Shown: positions 38,301-53,300 of the stretch, in pieces | Layout: every line of letters starts with the position of its first letter | Position numbering within the stretch: the stretch's first letter is position 1 | DNA from: Streblospio benedicti | Taxonomy: Eukaryota; Annelida; Polychaeta; Spionida; Spionidae | Length of the DNA stretch: 64,000 nucleotides | Direction: 5' to 3' | NCBI GenBank assembly: GCA_019095985.1 | Contig: CM032659.1 | Location: forward strand, 15,039,530-15,103,529 | Notes under the pieces: model-generated | Told to the model about the DNA's origin: nothing | The model's input: the letters and a program-made list of their open reading frames with translations, nothing else | The model's database searches: none | Position numbers and translations under genes: made by a program

Positions 38301-41300
38301 GACCAGGGTGAGGCAGCCGCGCCATTGGGGGCATTGGTGGTAATCATGTTATTGGTGTGGGATTTCATGTTGTTTGTGTAAATGAGTCTAAAAGTATCTA
38401 CCACCATTGAAATTTTTCATAAAAAGTCATTAAATTTTTCCATTTAAATGACGATTTCGTGTTCTAAAAACCCCTTTCTACAACCGACCATTTACTAAAC
38501 TATTTCATTCATAATGATCAACTGGCTAACATTGATTACATCAGCATTGTTTCAACATAAATTTTGTAACATGAAATGAATAAAAATGAATGTGACGACT
38601 ATAGAACCATATACTGCTATATAAAATACATATACAATATTTAACTTTGAGCCCAGGGGCCATTTTTTTTTTTACTAAGGGCTAATTTTTTTTATTTGGG
38701 AAAGTGTTACTCTTTCGGGAACTAATTTTACTAAGAGGGGAACATACCCAGTGACCATACTGTCTTGGGATAGAGGGTTTGTACCATCAATTTGTAAGAA
38801 TAGGCTTTTTGATACTGGATTCTGATATGGTAATCAATGTAAATCAATTAATTGACTGGTAAAGTTTCACCTTTAGGCTTAACCCTTGCTAAAAATAACC
38901 TGGAATAATTGCCATTACAAAAATCCTGGAAAAATATTATTTTTTACAGTCTATTGGATTTTTCTATTGAATGTGAAATAATGCTAAGATGCGTATGTGA
39001 CCGAATAATCTATCTAGTGACTCTTTTTCCAAGCGCGTATGGCGTCTATCGGGGAGTATTACCGCTACAGTCTCAGCCTCCCACACACACAGACCTCCAC
39101 AAGCTTCAAGGTACGCCTCATCAGAAACACAGTACATAGGCCTATAACAGATGTTTTAATAACCAGCCCAGTTTATTTCATAACGTTCAAGTTGATCCTC
39201 ATTCAGACCGTGCAAGTCTGGCTCGGACTAACCTCTCAATCATTTCCTCAATTACCTGCTGTCATTTGGCTCATTGTCTGATGTGTTGGTCTTAAATACT
39301 ATAAATTTACAACACCATTTGTAATAATTTGTACGAATACTAGTATGCCCAACTTCTGACTCATACACTGTCCAGAGGTAGGTATAACAGATATCTAGAA
39401 TGTAGCACCGACTGCTAAAAATTGTAAATGTCTGCCCGTAGGTGCGAGCATGCCAGGATGCCCTCATCTTCCTGGACTCCCTGGAAGCATTGACAACTCC
39501 GCCTCACGAGGTCATCATAGGTGAGAGGTCACGCCCCATGGTGGTTCAGGGCCACCATTAGAGGAAGAGCATGCTTGTCTACTGGCCTTAAGCATGCTGA
39601 AAAAAATCATGCCAATGTCCTCTCTAAATTCTACCCTTCTCATTTTCAATGCTTATGTTGATACATTAAAGACCTCCTCTAAAATAACATCATTTCTCAA
39701 TAGTCCCAATTGTTCATAAAGTGACAACAAGAGAACCTCCATAAGGAGACCATTTCTATCTGAAACCATTTTTATGTCAGTCTTCTGTGCGGTCTTATCA
39801 GAGGGTTCTAATGAACCTATGTTACCCTTTTGTGACATGCTGTATGATGTTGGTGGCAGGTGACACAACTATTGAGGACATAAAGTTATCTGCGAGATGG
39901 GGCGTGGGACGGGGGCCAGAAAGTACTAGCCTCAGTCAACACAGAAAGCATCTCTCCTGCACAAAGGCACGCTGGTTCTGGATCAGCTGGAAACAGGGAC
40001 TTTATCAGGCTAGTGCAGATTTTATTAATAAAACACAGTAATTGGATGATAATAGCTAGTGTTTGAAAATTGCAGTTTATTGATATTCCATGGGTCTAGT
40101 AATAATATAACACCAATGAGTGATACACATGGCTCAGTGTTTTCTGGAGACATCCATTTTTACTTTGTCTTGTTTATTCTTTGTTTGAATTGCAGATGAA
40201 ATTGTTCTACACGTTAATAAAAATGTCTTTTATTCCAAATTAATTTTGGTAATGTTTATGTAAAAATTCTATAGACAATGTCATACTTGTGGATCTTTCC
40301 ACCACACTGGTTAGTAAAATTTAGACATAGGACATGTGAGCGGGAGGGGTGGGATACTCCTTCTGAAGTACAGATAAAACAGTGTGATTCCACACTCAAA
40401 AACTGTAATGTCAGACCACACACAATTGATAATGAAGCTCATACCTTTATCAAATCAGGTTTTATGGCTTTCTGAAAAGGGGTTGGGGGTTGCCACCAAT
40501 GGATTTTTCATGTTTTCTATGTGCAGAAGCTTGCAGACTTGCCAAAATCCTAAAAACCATCTTGATCTCACAAATTCCCTGATAGTTGCAAAACATACAA
40601 CAAAAAAACGAATTATTGTCCTGATGTAACCATTGTTGTCACCATCTTAAAAGGTTGCAAAAAAAAAATCATTTTTTTGGTAATATATGCACAAACAGAG
40701 AACGTTTGTATGAAGTGTACAGCTGTTGAATGGAGCCCTGTTTCCCCACTGACCGTGTGCTGCTGCTGCTGTAGGTGGGTGCTGGGATGCGCGTGGGAGA
40801 AGGCCGCCTCCTGCAGTACAGAGACGACCACTACAAGGTGCCCAAGCTGCTCCAGATCTCCACAACAGACTTCGTGGACGGGCTGTGGGAGGGACCGTTG
40901 CAGGTGAGTGGATGTGGGAGTTCAGACACGTCACAGGTCCATTGATTTAAATGAAAATACTTTACTATAGTCATTTTAATAGCTGATAGCTGATATTGAA
41001 CTTCATTTGGTATGTACATGGCATTTTGTGTGTATTGGTTTTAGTGCATATTTGTGTGTACTGGTTTCAGATGAGTCTGGTACTTGAACACACCTAACGT
41101 TCATCCGACTTACGACACGTGGATTGATGTCAGTGATCGCTCGTACATAGTGTTCCGGGTGAGTCAGTGATCGCTCGTGCAGTGTTTACAATGTGTCACA
41201 GGTTTGTAATTCTAATAATGAGTGTTCTGCAAAGACAATTTGATGTTTGTATTGCTGCTGATCAGTAAAGAAGCAAGAGAAATCGGCCCGTTAATTAGTC

Positions 41301-44300
41301 CAAGTAAGTGTTTACTTGTTATTTTTTCCAACATTTACAGCGTCTCACTTAACTGTAGACTGAATGATGAATTTCATTCATTAGAAAGTCAGTAAGCAAT
41401 CTGTTATTTATAGTCCAATTCTTTATACCGAAAAGAATCTTAGATGTTTCCTAATCGTCTGTCTATAAGGTGTAAAAGATAGCTAACTCTCCTCCCCGTC
41501 CCCTCTCCCCAGGTGCGTTCCTGCTCGGCAGCCCGCCTCGACCTGTCCCCCACCGCGCCCTCGCCGACCCAGGCTGACCCAGCCTTCTACCTCATCCTCG
41601 GCGCCGACAACAACACGCGCCTGCTGCTGTTTGAGGCTGAGGACTCGATGCTCAGCCTGGACGCACCCAGTTTCCTGTCCTGCCGTGCCTTCCGCACGCT
41701 GTGGCTGGCGTGGAGATACGGCCTGTCTGGGGAGCACACCGGTGCGGACACACGCAGAGACGTACTGTGTACAACCATCCATAGGCCCACTCTCAAGTAA
41801 AGACCCAATCTCAAAATTGGATTGTATGGAAATAACGACTCTTGAAATTCTAATTTAAATTTACATTTACATTCATGTAATTGCTCATTCCCTATATTTT
41901 TAATTTTTCATACCAAAAACCCATGGGCGTTCGGATGATTGTATACAGGTTTGTGAGATAGTGTAGGCAAAGACATATATTACACAACTGTCAATGGCCA
42001 CATTGGTGTAGTATTCATTTGTTATTCCGTTCTTCCGTGGCCGAGTGGTTACGCAGTTGGACTCGTGACCAGAAGGTCATGGGTTCGATTCCCAGTCGGG
42101 TCTGGTGGTGGGTGTTGAGCAAACTCATCCCTAAACAGTTGCACACTGCTCTGTGGCACCTACACGTTAATTAGGTACAGGTCATTGGGATGAAAGAGTG
42201 AGTGAGTGATTGTGTGAGTGATTAGCATTGTGCGCTGAATGTGCTGCCGATGCAAGCATATGAGAAATGATCTCATGATGATCAATAAGTGTGCCAATGA
42301 CCTGGTGTAAATTGTAAAGGTTGTGAGATCAAAACATGGATCAAGACTATAAACCAGACATTTACATTTACATTTACATTTATTGTTACATGTTCTTAGC
42401 TCAACAAGCTCTGAATGATTGTTAGTCTCTCAGTTTCTCTCTCTGGTTTCTTGTATTTCTTCTAAGCAGTGTATACTCTTCTCACACTATTTGCTCAATA
42501 CCATCAGTTTTTGTGAATGGTCTACAATGGTGCTATATCACATCTCACACCCTCTAAATAAGAAAATGACAAGTTGAGTAATATTTTTCATTGTTAAAAT
42601 GTTACTGTAACAAGGCCTATTTTACTAAAACAGGATTACGTTTTGTTGGGGGACAAGCTATATTATGCAGTTGTGGTGAGTTTAGACATTGTAACACATT
42701 GCTTTTTATCAAAATAAAAGACGGAAACATTCATGCATTGTCAGATTTAAAACATAAAACCTCTTGTCCACAATAAGGGATTTTTAAGTGTTTTTCCACT
42801 ACTTTATGATATGGTATATAGGATCCGGCCATCAAAGTGATGATGTATATTCTCTCAATTTTGCAGTTTCCAGAAGTTAATGAGCATATTAATCAGTCAG
42901 AAAAGAGTTATTGTGTGGCCTTGGGGTATAATATGAATGAGAGCAAGAGTGTGCGCTTTAGAATGACACTGCTGTTTTTTTTTTTTTAGGTGTGATCAGT
43001 CTGGGCTGGGGTGAGGACATCTATGAGAATGTGATTTTTGACTTTGTCCCCAAGTCGCCTCGTCTCATCAATGTGATCTCGTTTGACAACGGAGACGTGA
43101 AGCAGAAGGCCACAGCGTGGGAGTTTGCGCAGCACGCAGGTAAGACAGGCGGTAGGGCTAGGACTTCAAACAATGACAAACAAAAATAAACACTCACCAA
43201 ACTTAAATTCTTTCATCCAACTCATTCAAATAATTCACAAGCCATCGTGACGCGTGGCATATTGGTTTTGGCATATTAGATTTAGATCAAAATCAAAATA
43301 CACACGTTATCATATGGCATCTGTACGTGTCATTTGTTAACTGCTATGTTACAACAACCTCTGTGTTCCAAAATCAGTGTTTCAGGTGATTGAACACAAC
43401 TGACCACTGACCGTGTGTTTCAGGCGTGTCCACGCGACTGACCACTGACCCGTACACTGACCGCACACTGTATAACACGGCATGGCTGTCGGCGGCCGGC
43501 ACCTCTAGCCTCGTGGTGTCGGTGCGCGCCTGTCAGCACGCAGCAATCACACTGTCGCCCTGGCTGGGACTGGCATTCTCAGATGGGTAACATTGCCGCT
43601 TTCACACAATAGTGGAAGAGTAGGGAGTTTGGCGCTGATTCTTAGATAAAGATACTCATACAGCATACGATTCAAATTCTGGGGGAAGAGCTGTAAAATT
43701 TTCGTAAATATGCACTGCATGGAGAATTATTGTATTGTACATAATGGCATAGGAAATGATTTGAAATTGTGTGTTACAGCAAAATTGTTCTAAACTATAC
43801 CTTTCAATGCATGAAATTTTCACCAAGTTTATTACACTGAGTTGAAAGTGGCAATAGATTGTAACTTAAACTTTAATGCTGTTCAGAAGACTAATATAAG
43901 CCCCTGCCCACAGCTATGAGGTGGTGCTGGGATACGATCACAACCGGCTCTCCGTGATCCGGCGCGTGACCTCGGGTCACCATGACGTGGAGGTCAACAC
44001 GGCCGGCATCCTCCATTGTGACAGACACAGGTCGGGATGCTTTGTACTTGTCGTAGGCTTATGTTTGGTCATCTTCAGGTCCTCGTGGAACTTGCTTTTT
44101 AATCTTGGGGGCCCAGTCTTATTTTGTGTACGATATGTATGACTGTTGCTCAAACATTTCAAATGTAGGATATTCCACACTTCTAAAGGATTTTAGCTGA
44201 TTGTCATACTGTTGGGCCCAATTTTATGTTTTTAGAAGATTTGAACTTAGCTTGGGCAAACTGGCAACTCACATTTGCCAATGCAGAATTGTAGAATTGT

Positions 44301-47300
44301 ACTGACAAAATTTTGACACCTCATATTTTCAAATCTTGCATGGCACAGGCAGAAATGCTGGCTACAATTGTGGTCGCTATAAAGTTAATTTAATTTTATG
44401 AAGTTAATAGTAACCTTTCATATGATATGTTTTATATTTTTAAATGTGTGTTTGTTATGTTTCATTCATTTCATCCGTTTTGTTGTTTCCAGGGAGTTCT
44501 GGTTGTCATGGGGTGGTGGAGCGGTTGCCGTGGGGACGGGGAGTCCACCCGGCCGTCATGGATTCATGAGTCTGGAGCTAGATCCAGATAATCCACTCCC
44601 CGGGGATATCCATGGCGTGGGATTCTCAAGCGGACTGACTCCGAGCGACGATGACCCTCCTGCCCAATGGGTGATCAGAGAGATCGAAGGTATGACAGTG
44701 GACGAAAAACAAAGTATTGGTGTGAATCTTGGCAGAGGGTACAAATCACTTACGAAACTGCATCAACATCTATTCAAAGCTTTCCTATCTGCTTATCATT
44801 TTTCTCAATTTATCCTACAAATACATCTCCACATATATATATATAACAATGTTGAAAAATATTATTTTCATCACCTTGCATTAGGGGCATGTCACGACTG
44901 TTCAACTAAGTAAAAGATGGTTTTTGCTTTCGACGTACTTGCTATGTGAGTATTGACTAATTAAACAGAAGCAGATTATTAATCACAATTCACAAGCACG
45001 TACCAGTGTTTCCCGTTGTTGGAGTGAGCCATGTTGCCATGTAGGTGCAGCGTACGAGGTGCATACAGGGGGCGCGGAGGGTCCGCTGTACCACACGGCC
45101 TGGTTCCTCACACACAACCACCTCCTCCACTTCAGCGTGCGTGCCTGCACCCCAGTCAGGGTATGTATGGTCAGCTGCTAGCAGGGGTATCAAAAAATTA
45201 CAGTAGAAAATCATTATCTGAGTATTGCTTGTCTCAAATTTACATTAGTTTCATTTCCCCTACAGCTACACTATGAACGTACATTAATTAGGTTGTTAAC
45301 TGGAATGTTAGCTATCATTTGGCTAGCATCAGTTGGCTAGCATTTTACTTTTGCCCTGCAACCTTGAGGTAATGTGTTTCTGTTGTATTCATTTTCTCAC
45401 AAGCATTATATATAGGTGCTATGTCAATGTATGGCTCATTTCCTTTGATAATGTGTTCATGCTCATTGGCAGATCCAGTGGGGATTGCAGGCAATGCAGG
45501 GGTCATGCGTCCCCCCACCCTGTTTTCACCAAACTATTTCCTGTGTGGATTGGCATATCTGCTACTGATTGTGCATATGAAACCCTTACATCATTTAAGT
45601 GCGCCCCCCAACCCCACCCACCCCTTTTTGCAACAACCTGGATCTGGTAGTGATGCTATCATTTTGTCGTCATTGTGCATGTGACATGACATCTTGATGT
45701 CTATGCTTGATGAATGTTTTTGTGGCTAGGTGGTGTTGTCGCGAGTGCCAGGCGAAGCAGAGAACCAGGCTTATGAGCTGCTGCTTGGTATCCAAGACAA
45801 CCAGATGTCTGCCATCAAGGTAACCAATTTTATTGATTTAGTAACCATGACTATGCAATATCATAGCATACAAACTTTGAATTATGTGCAAATCATGTGC
45901 CGATGTGAAAATTAGATTCTTAGTGAAATCAGATAAGAAATAGGAAGAAGGTTTTAATCTCCAAATGACTATTTTTGCATATATACCAATCTTGTCGGAA
46001 AGCCTGGATTAATATTGTGGTGTTAAATAATGCAATCCCAATGAAATACTATGTACACTGACTTATACTCTAGACAAAACCCCAGGCAAAAACAAACAAA
46101 CAAATGAATGAAAACCAATATCATGGTTCAAATAACAATTTTTAATTAGCTGTTTGAACCGTATGAAACTAAACATCCAAATTTGATAGATATCATGGTG
46201 TATGATAAACACAGATGGAAAAATTTCTCTAAACAAACAATGATTTTAAAGAAAAAATATATCAGAACTTTACTTTTGTCACTTTTCAGATCCATGACGG
46301 AACAACTCATTATGAGGAATTCTCCACTCCTGATTTACTGATCTGCTCGGACTTCCAGCCTCTCTACATCCTGTATGACATGAAGCACATCGAGGTTGGC
46401 CAAGGCAAAAGGTATCATGTCTTGTATAAATTTGCAAGTGATCTGATTCATAATCTTTTGAAAGTGCAAAGTATTTGATTTGAAAAGATACAATGTAAGC
46501 ATGCTAACCAGCTGAACATCAAGTCATACAGGTCATATGTATGAGTAATTTTATTTGTAATTTTGATGATGTGAAGACCTACTATACAATATGGTAGCTG
46601 TATTTGTCTCCATTCACATGTTTACATTGAAAGCCTCCTCATTGATTTCCTTCAGGGCTGTGACCCTGATGGCCCACAGCTTAACACGGACATGAATATT
46701 CCTTCAGATAACAAAAAATGTTCATATCCAATCCGTAAATAAAAAGAGATAAAATTTGGGCTATTGACTCCAAGAAATAGATGCAGTGGCAACCCTCTCC
46801 TAACTCCAAGCTATCGTTAATGTTCCGCTGTGTGCTTGTTCAGCTATGACGCGCGTTCGGTGTTGTTCCGCTATTCCATCCCTGCCTCGAGCGCCATGCA
46901 GATGGCAGCACTGTCTGTGGACAGCTACACAGGCGGAGGTGCCGCCTGGAGACTCAGCCAGAACATAGGTACGTTTGCACTTACTGAACTATGAACACAG
47001 GACATATGCACTTATGTTTACCATCATGCATGTGACACACTATGAGCAGAAATATCCTGCTATGGAGACAAGGCAACTTCACAGTAGAGTATTTCTTATG
47101 AATACTCATGCACTAGCAAAGACATGTAGGAGCCCAATACTGATGTGCCACTTATATATGAGAGATTTGGGGTAATCCAAATAGGAAATTAACGTACTTT
47201 TCATTAGGCCTACCATCAATTGATTTTGTGTCAAAAGAGAGCAATTATCAAGACAAAAAAAAGAATGCTTTAACAAATAGCAGTATTGCTGACACTGTGT

Positions 47301-50300
47301 AGGCCAGACCGCGCTGCTGTTCACGGAGCACATCTCGGGGGACGCGGCGGCCACCCACTGGCTGTCGGTGCTGGGCCGGTCCGCTCTCACCTTCCGTGTG
47401 CGCTCGTGTCAGCGCGCCAACCTCGTCCTGTCAGCGTCGTTCGGGGCGACGTGGCCAAAAACCTACCACATAGAGCTGCAGGACTCTAACAACATGTGAG
47501 ACACAAGTACCTTACGCTGTTACGTATTCTGATGAACGTTTACGTTTAGTATTCTATTTGATATGAAAGATTCAGTGTTGTATTGTATGACATTCGAGAT
47601 AGTAAATACAGTGCAACATAGTTGTTTGCAAGATCTGGTTCTTGCATGATTACATTTTGCATTTGTTATTTGGGTAAGTAACGTCACAAATGGTCTTGTG
47701 AACTGTTCTCATGGTGTGTGTTGTCAGGACGATGATTCGGAGCTCTGTTGCTGGGGACATTGAGGCGTCCGCCGACACCCCGGCACTGCTGAGCTGTGAT
47801 GCACACACAGCTCTGTGGGTCAGATGGTCACCCAACATACAGGTCAGTGGTCTACGTACTGGTCAGTCAGTGGTCAATGTACAGGTCCGTCAGCTGTCAA
47901 CATACAAATCATTTAGGTCATCAATTTCTAAAGGAATAGAAGATACAATTAGTATTGTAGGAAACTTTCGTCTTGCTGCTTTCGGTTATGCTTTGGTTAA
48001 TGCCTAAAAATCTAAAAAATCTTGCATTTTGTTTTATTTTCATATTTCCTTATTATAATCCGGTTCCAATTTTAGATTGGCTTGGGACATGTGATTGGAG
48101 AGAACATTCTAGCAAGCTGGGATGATCCAGACCCGATTGAGGTCATGTCACTGGGAATTGTGTCAGGTCATGATGATGGCGCCTATTGGACATTTGACCA
48201 AGTTGATAGTAAGTTTCGTAGAGTTCTTAGCTATGAATTCAATAATATATTTTGATGGTCACCCCTGTCTACAGTGCCATTTATCAATGCCATAGTCTAT
48301 ATCCATAAAATTACTGCTGCCTGTAGCCAATCAAAACAGCTCATTTCCATACTTGTGGCCTAATTTCAACATGTCTATTCAATACCTTTAGGATATCATA
48401 ATTGGGGATTCTCTATATCAATATAATAGAATATTAACTTAAAAGGTGTATTGTTTGTAATGGTTAAGTTTAGTGCGCAACAGAGTGATGTGCCAACCTA
48501 ACCTTTGGCTGGGTGTTGATGGCCTCCATGCTTTGATATCGCTGCTTCCTATTCCAGCTGAGTATTTCTCGCTGCTCACCCTCCCAGACGACGGCTACAA
48601 TACTATTGAGATTGTGACGCCGCATAACTCCATGCGCTGGGACTTCCGAGTGCGTGCGTGTGAGGACGCGCATGTGGGGCTCATCGCGGCAGGTGCCGTG
48701 CAGGTGCAGGTCATCATAGGTGCCGACAACAACACCGCGGTAAGTGCAACAACCGACAACACCTGTGTAATGCTTGTCGTTGAATGGAGCGAATCGTGTC
48801 AAATGTAACAGGTGTCAAATGCACTGATGATTGACCACCCTGGTGTGTAGGTGTGGTTTGTGTCGGGTTCTGGCGAGCTGCTGCAGGCGTCCACCCACCC
48901 CGGCCTGGTCAGCTGCCTCGAGCCCCGCAGCTTCTCCCTCCAGTACTCAGCCGGCGCCCTGGTTCTGGCGCGGTCTGGCGCCGGCGCCATCGCAACACTC
49001 GACATCGACATGCCAGAGGTGGGAACTTTGTCCCAGTGTACCCATTTAACTCAAACATTAAATGAAATTGAATTTCGAAAATTTTGAGTTAGCAAATTAG
49101 AGGTAAATAAAGTATCCAGAAGGGAAGGGCCATTTAGTTGAGGTAAATTGAACATATTAGATTTAACTGTGTTAGTTTTTCTGAGCACACATAGATTAGT
49201 TTTAATGGTATCAATGCTGCAAAAATGGTGAATTTTAAGATGCTTATAGTACTACTGTGGCCTTTTTTTCCTATCGACTTTATCCATATGATCTCAACGT
49301 CAAATCAGTAAGAAAAAAAATTTGGATGATTTTAAACTGTTTGTTTTCAAAAAGTGCATTCATATGAAACCATCTAGAAAGCCGCGAATGTCACATTAAT
49401 CACATTAAACGCCGTAAGTGAACTAGATGCCAGCTACATGTATATTATCTCATCTCAATTTTCATACATCTCTTCTATGATGAAGTATATTTCGGTATAA
49501 TTTATTCACTGTTATTACTCTTTTTTTCAGCCATTATCACACATATCTCTGCACACTGGTGAGCACAAGACTGAAAGACTGAAGGGCTACGGATTGTGGC
49601 TGTTTGACAGAATCCCAGGAGAGACTGTAACCGTAAGTTCAAAGGATTTTTGTTCAGTTATAGTGAAAGATACAAGTAGAAAATAATGATGGGATAGACT
49701 ACTAGATAATAGCAGATAGTGACATGATTTGGTTGATAAGTACACTTTTTGTCAATACAGCATAATTTTCACTGCTAGGTCATACCCTCTTGTGTAAAGA
49801 GACAGCCTCTATAATATGACCATTTTCGTGGTAAAAACCCTGCAGTACAGCCCCTACTGGATGGACCTCCATAATAAGATCAGAGACCACTAGAGGAGGC
49901 CCATTTGCGGGCTCTCTCATGGAACAGTTATCATATGCAGTCTATCACTAGCAGATCCATGTCTTTTTTTTTTAACGGAGGTGCACTTAAGCAATCTCAA
50001 GTGTTTTGTATGGATGATCGACAGTGGATATGCCAACAACACCATAAAAATGAAATATTTTGGTGGGAAAAGGTAGGCATGAGAGTCTGTGTCCATCCCT
50101 GGGTCTATGTTGCAGTGCCTGACGCGGCCCATGCTGCGAGACTACGGGTTGGGGCTGTGGCAGTCTGTGGGGGGGCGCCGGTCGGTGGTTTTTGCGGTGC
50201 GCGCCTGCGAGAACGCTTTCCTGCTGCTCACACAGTACATGGGTGTGTGGGAGGGACCAGGCGTCTACGAGGTGAGAGCAGCTAACATTTAATAGCAGAA

Positions 50301-53300
50301 CCAGGTTTTTGAAGAAAAAAATGATAGGGGGTACTCTTCAGGGATCTCATAGGTCTTGTATGTGTGATCGAAAGTGGATATACCTAAAATAACATGAACG
50401 TTAGATATTTTTGCTCCATTCAGCCCTGATGTGGATCTGCCTATGCTAAATCAAAGGAAGGGTATAGATCTGTCTGATAGTGTAGATCTGTCCGAACAGG
50501 ATTTACAGGGTGAACGCTGTCTGTAATTTGGCAATACTTGAACAGCAAATGAATGGAATAAACATTCACTTCTGGACATGAGTTTCAAAATTGGCATCAT
50601 TGCTCCCTAGGGGCTACTGTACTATTTTGATCAATAATTTAGACATTCAAAATTTCAAGATGGCTCCCATTCTTTAAGATGGCCACTATTTCGGAAAAAA
50701 AAAAAATCGTGACAGAATTGAATGACAGATGTGAATCATTCTTATTTAGAATTCATTCAATTATATCATTTGATTTGGAGATTGGCTGGCACTGTGAACA
50801 TAAAGTATATTTTGTCACAGAATTAAAAAAATCCTCTGTTCCACTAGCTTGTAGCCATCACGATCATCTGTGTGCTGTGTTACCTGTAGATTGGCCTTGG
50901 TCTCCATGCTAACAGTGACATTGAGATTCGGCGGGGTGTGGATGGGGATGTTATGTCCTCGGCCTCTCCACAGAACGTCCTCGCCTGCAACCAGGACCGG
51001 TACTTCTGGGTCAGGTCAGTCATAAGCTTTTGTGTTTTAGGGTCAGGTCAGTTGCGGATTTGTGTAAAGGGTGAGGCTAGTCAGACCATTTTAGGGTCAA
51101 GTCTGTGGATTTTATTTGATAGTCACATTTAGCTATCTACTATTCACTAAACATTTATCTAGCAGGTCATAAGCAGCTTCATTAGTTTCTACACAAAACA
51201 GTGTTTATTTATTATTTTTATGAGATTGGTGTTACTAAGTTTCATATGAAACATGCTCTTGTGAAATTGCATGTGTTGAAATGTGTAAAGTACTTTATCA
51301 TGTATTTTCTAGATTATGATGTAGATTACATTGCATGTCTTGTGCTGCTTCAGATGGAGTGATGCGTGGGTGGAGGTTGGAGTGGGTGTGGTGGTTGGGG
51401 AGGTGAGTCCCACGCACAGCCACAGGGACAATTTATACAGAAGTATGCACGCTTTACGTTCAGGAATCACCTTCGAACACTTCTGTGCAAGTGCTTGAAT
51501 GCAATTCCTGAACATAAACTGTGTATATTTTTGTATAAATTGCACCTGTGGCTGTGGGCTCAGTATTATATGATATGAAACAAATAGAAATATATTTGAT
51601 CGCATTGGTTTGAAGAAATCATTAAGCATAGTATAGATATGCAATTACAGATTGACAGTTTTTATAGATTTACAGCTGCAATGGATCGACAGCTATTACA
51701 AATTGACAGTTGTTTAAGATTGACAGTGGATTGACAGTGGTTCTAGCGTTGTGGCTGTGTTTGAGCATTACGGTCCCTGTAGGTGCGGCTGCTGGCGACC
51801 TTCATCCCCCCGGCCGAGGCAGCCCCGGTCCGAGGCCTGGCCGTCGCCTCCGAGACTGAGTTCTACGGACAGTGGACCTTTGGACAGTCCCCAGGTACTA
51901 TGAGGCTTATGCTTAGATAGAAGCTAGATCATACTTTTACCAAGGATTACCGCATATGACCATCCAAGAGCCCACCCCCATGTAACAGCCCTTCCTCCTC
52001 TTTTTCCTAATTGTCCATTCAAATTAAGTTGTAACAGCACTCCCATGTAACAGCCCACCCCCCATTTTGAGAAAATTTCAATTTAACAGCCCTGGGCACT
52101 TGGATGGTCATATACGGTAGTTTCAGCTTGTATTAAACCAAACTTTACTTTTCTCACTACATTTCATTGTATACAATATGGGTGTATTTTTTATTTGGTA
52201 AATTGCATTTGTAAACATAGAATAGAACAAACCACTTTTATTTTGAGATCATGCATGTTTAAACCTCGAGGTTTAAACGTAATTATCAAAAATTGTCTTC
52301 AGTACTCAAAGCTTTGACCAAGTCGACAGCATTGAGTTGTATGTGATTCTCTCCTCCGAGTGTCCCTGCCCTGTAATAGCGTGCGTATTTTCAGGCCGTG
52401 CGAGCCACGTGCACACGACCCACACGCGTGACGTTGAGGTGGTGATGGCCCCTGCATCCCACGTGCGGGGGGTGGGGGTGGTGGTGGCCGCCTGCAGTGA
52501 CGCCACCGTCAGCCTCATCCATGACAGCGCCGACCGCAGCAAGGACCTGTACCAGGTGGGACACACGCTTTAGGTTTTCATGGCATTATTATGATGCTGA
52601 GGTTCTTTACGAAACTTGATGCTTTGAATGTGCAATGTATTTTGTGCAATATAAGAAAAGTAGCTATTGGTATAAAGCAATTGTGGGGTTTTTTGTTTTT
52701 GGTTTTATGATTTTGATTAGTATGATTTACAAAAAATGCTTCATACTACCAATAGTAACATTTTCAATAGCATTCATCTAGGTACACATGAAATTATATT
52801 CAAAAGAAAATTAGATAATAGTGATTTAGTCAGCTTACTGATGATAGTGATAGTTATTGATGTAAGACATTTTACGTTCTGGATTCAAGATGTGAGTGGC
52901 ATGACATAATTTAGTGTGTAGAGGACAAAACCTACAGTAGAATCTAATAAGACCAGCCTGTTTATTGGTCCTAATTGAAGGTTCTACAGTACTCCGATAT
53001 AGTATCCTTGTAGTATTCTTGTAGTATCATCATGAAGCAAATAGAAATGTTGATGTGACAAGAATAAACCATCTTGGTACTTCCCTCTATTCAATGACAA
53101 ATCTATAGATACTAGGACAAAAAGCTCATTCTTTCTCCTACAATCTCATACTTATGGTATTGTTTCCTTGGTCATTGAGATCAAGTTTAAGTTATCTCTT
53201 TTGTTCCATTGCGCTCCAATACCCACCAAAATCTTGCACAAAATGTTGTGGATTTCCACCATGCCCTTCACAAAAATCTGGATTATAACCAACCCTGCCT

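Noticed and set aside
42034-42105. tRNA gene with good box A and box B
   Set aside because: The acceptor and anticodon stems do not pair as in a working tRNA, and the body and CATTTA tail that follow, with a second copy at 37632, show it is a SINE head.
44398-44913. 171-residue single-exon ORF
   Set aside because: It is exon 44493-44689 of the array gene extended into both introns.
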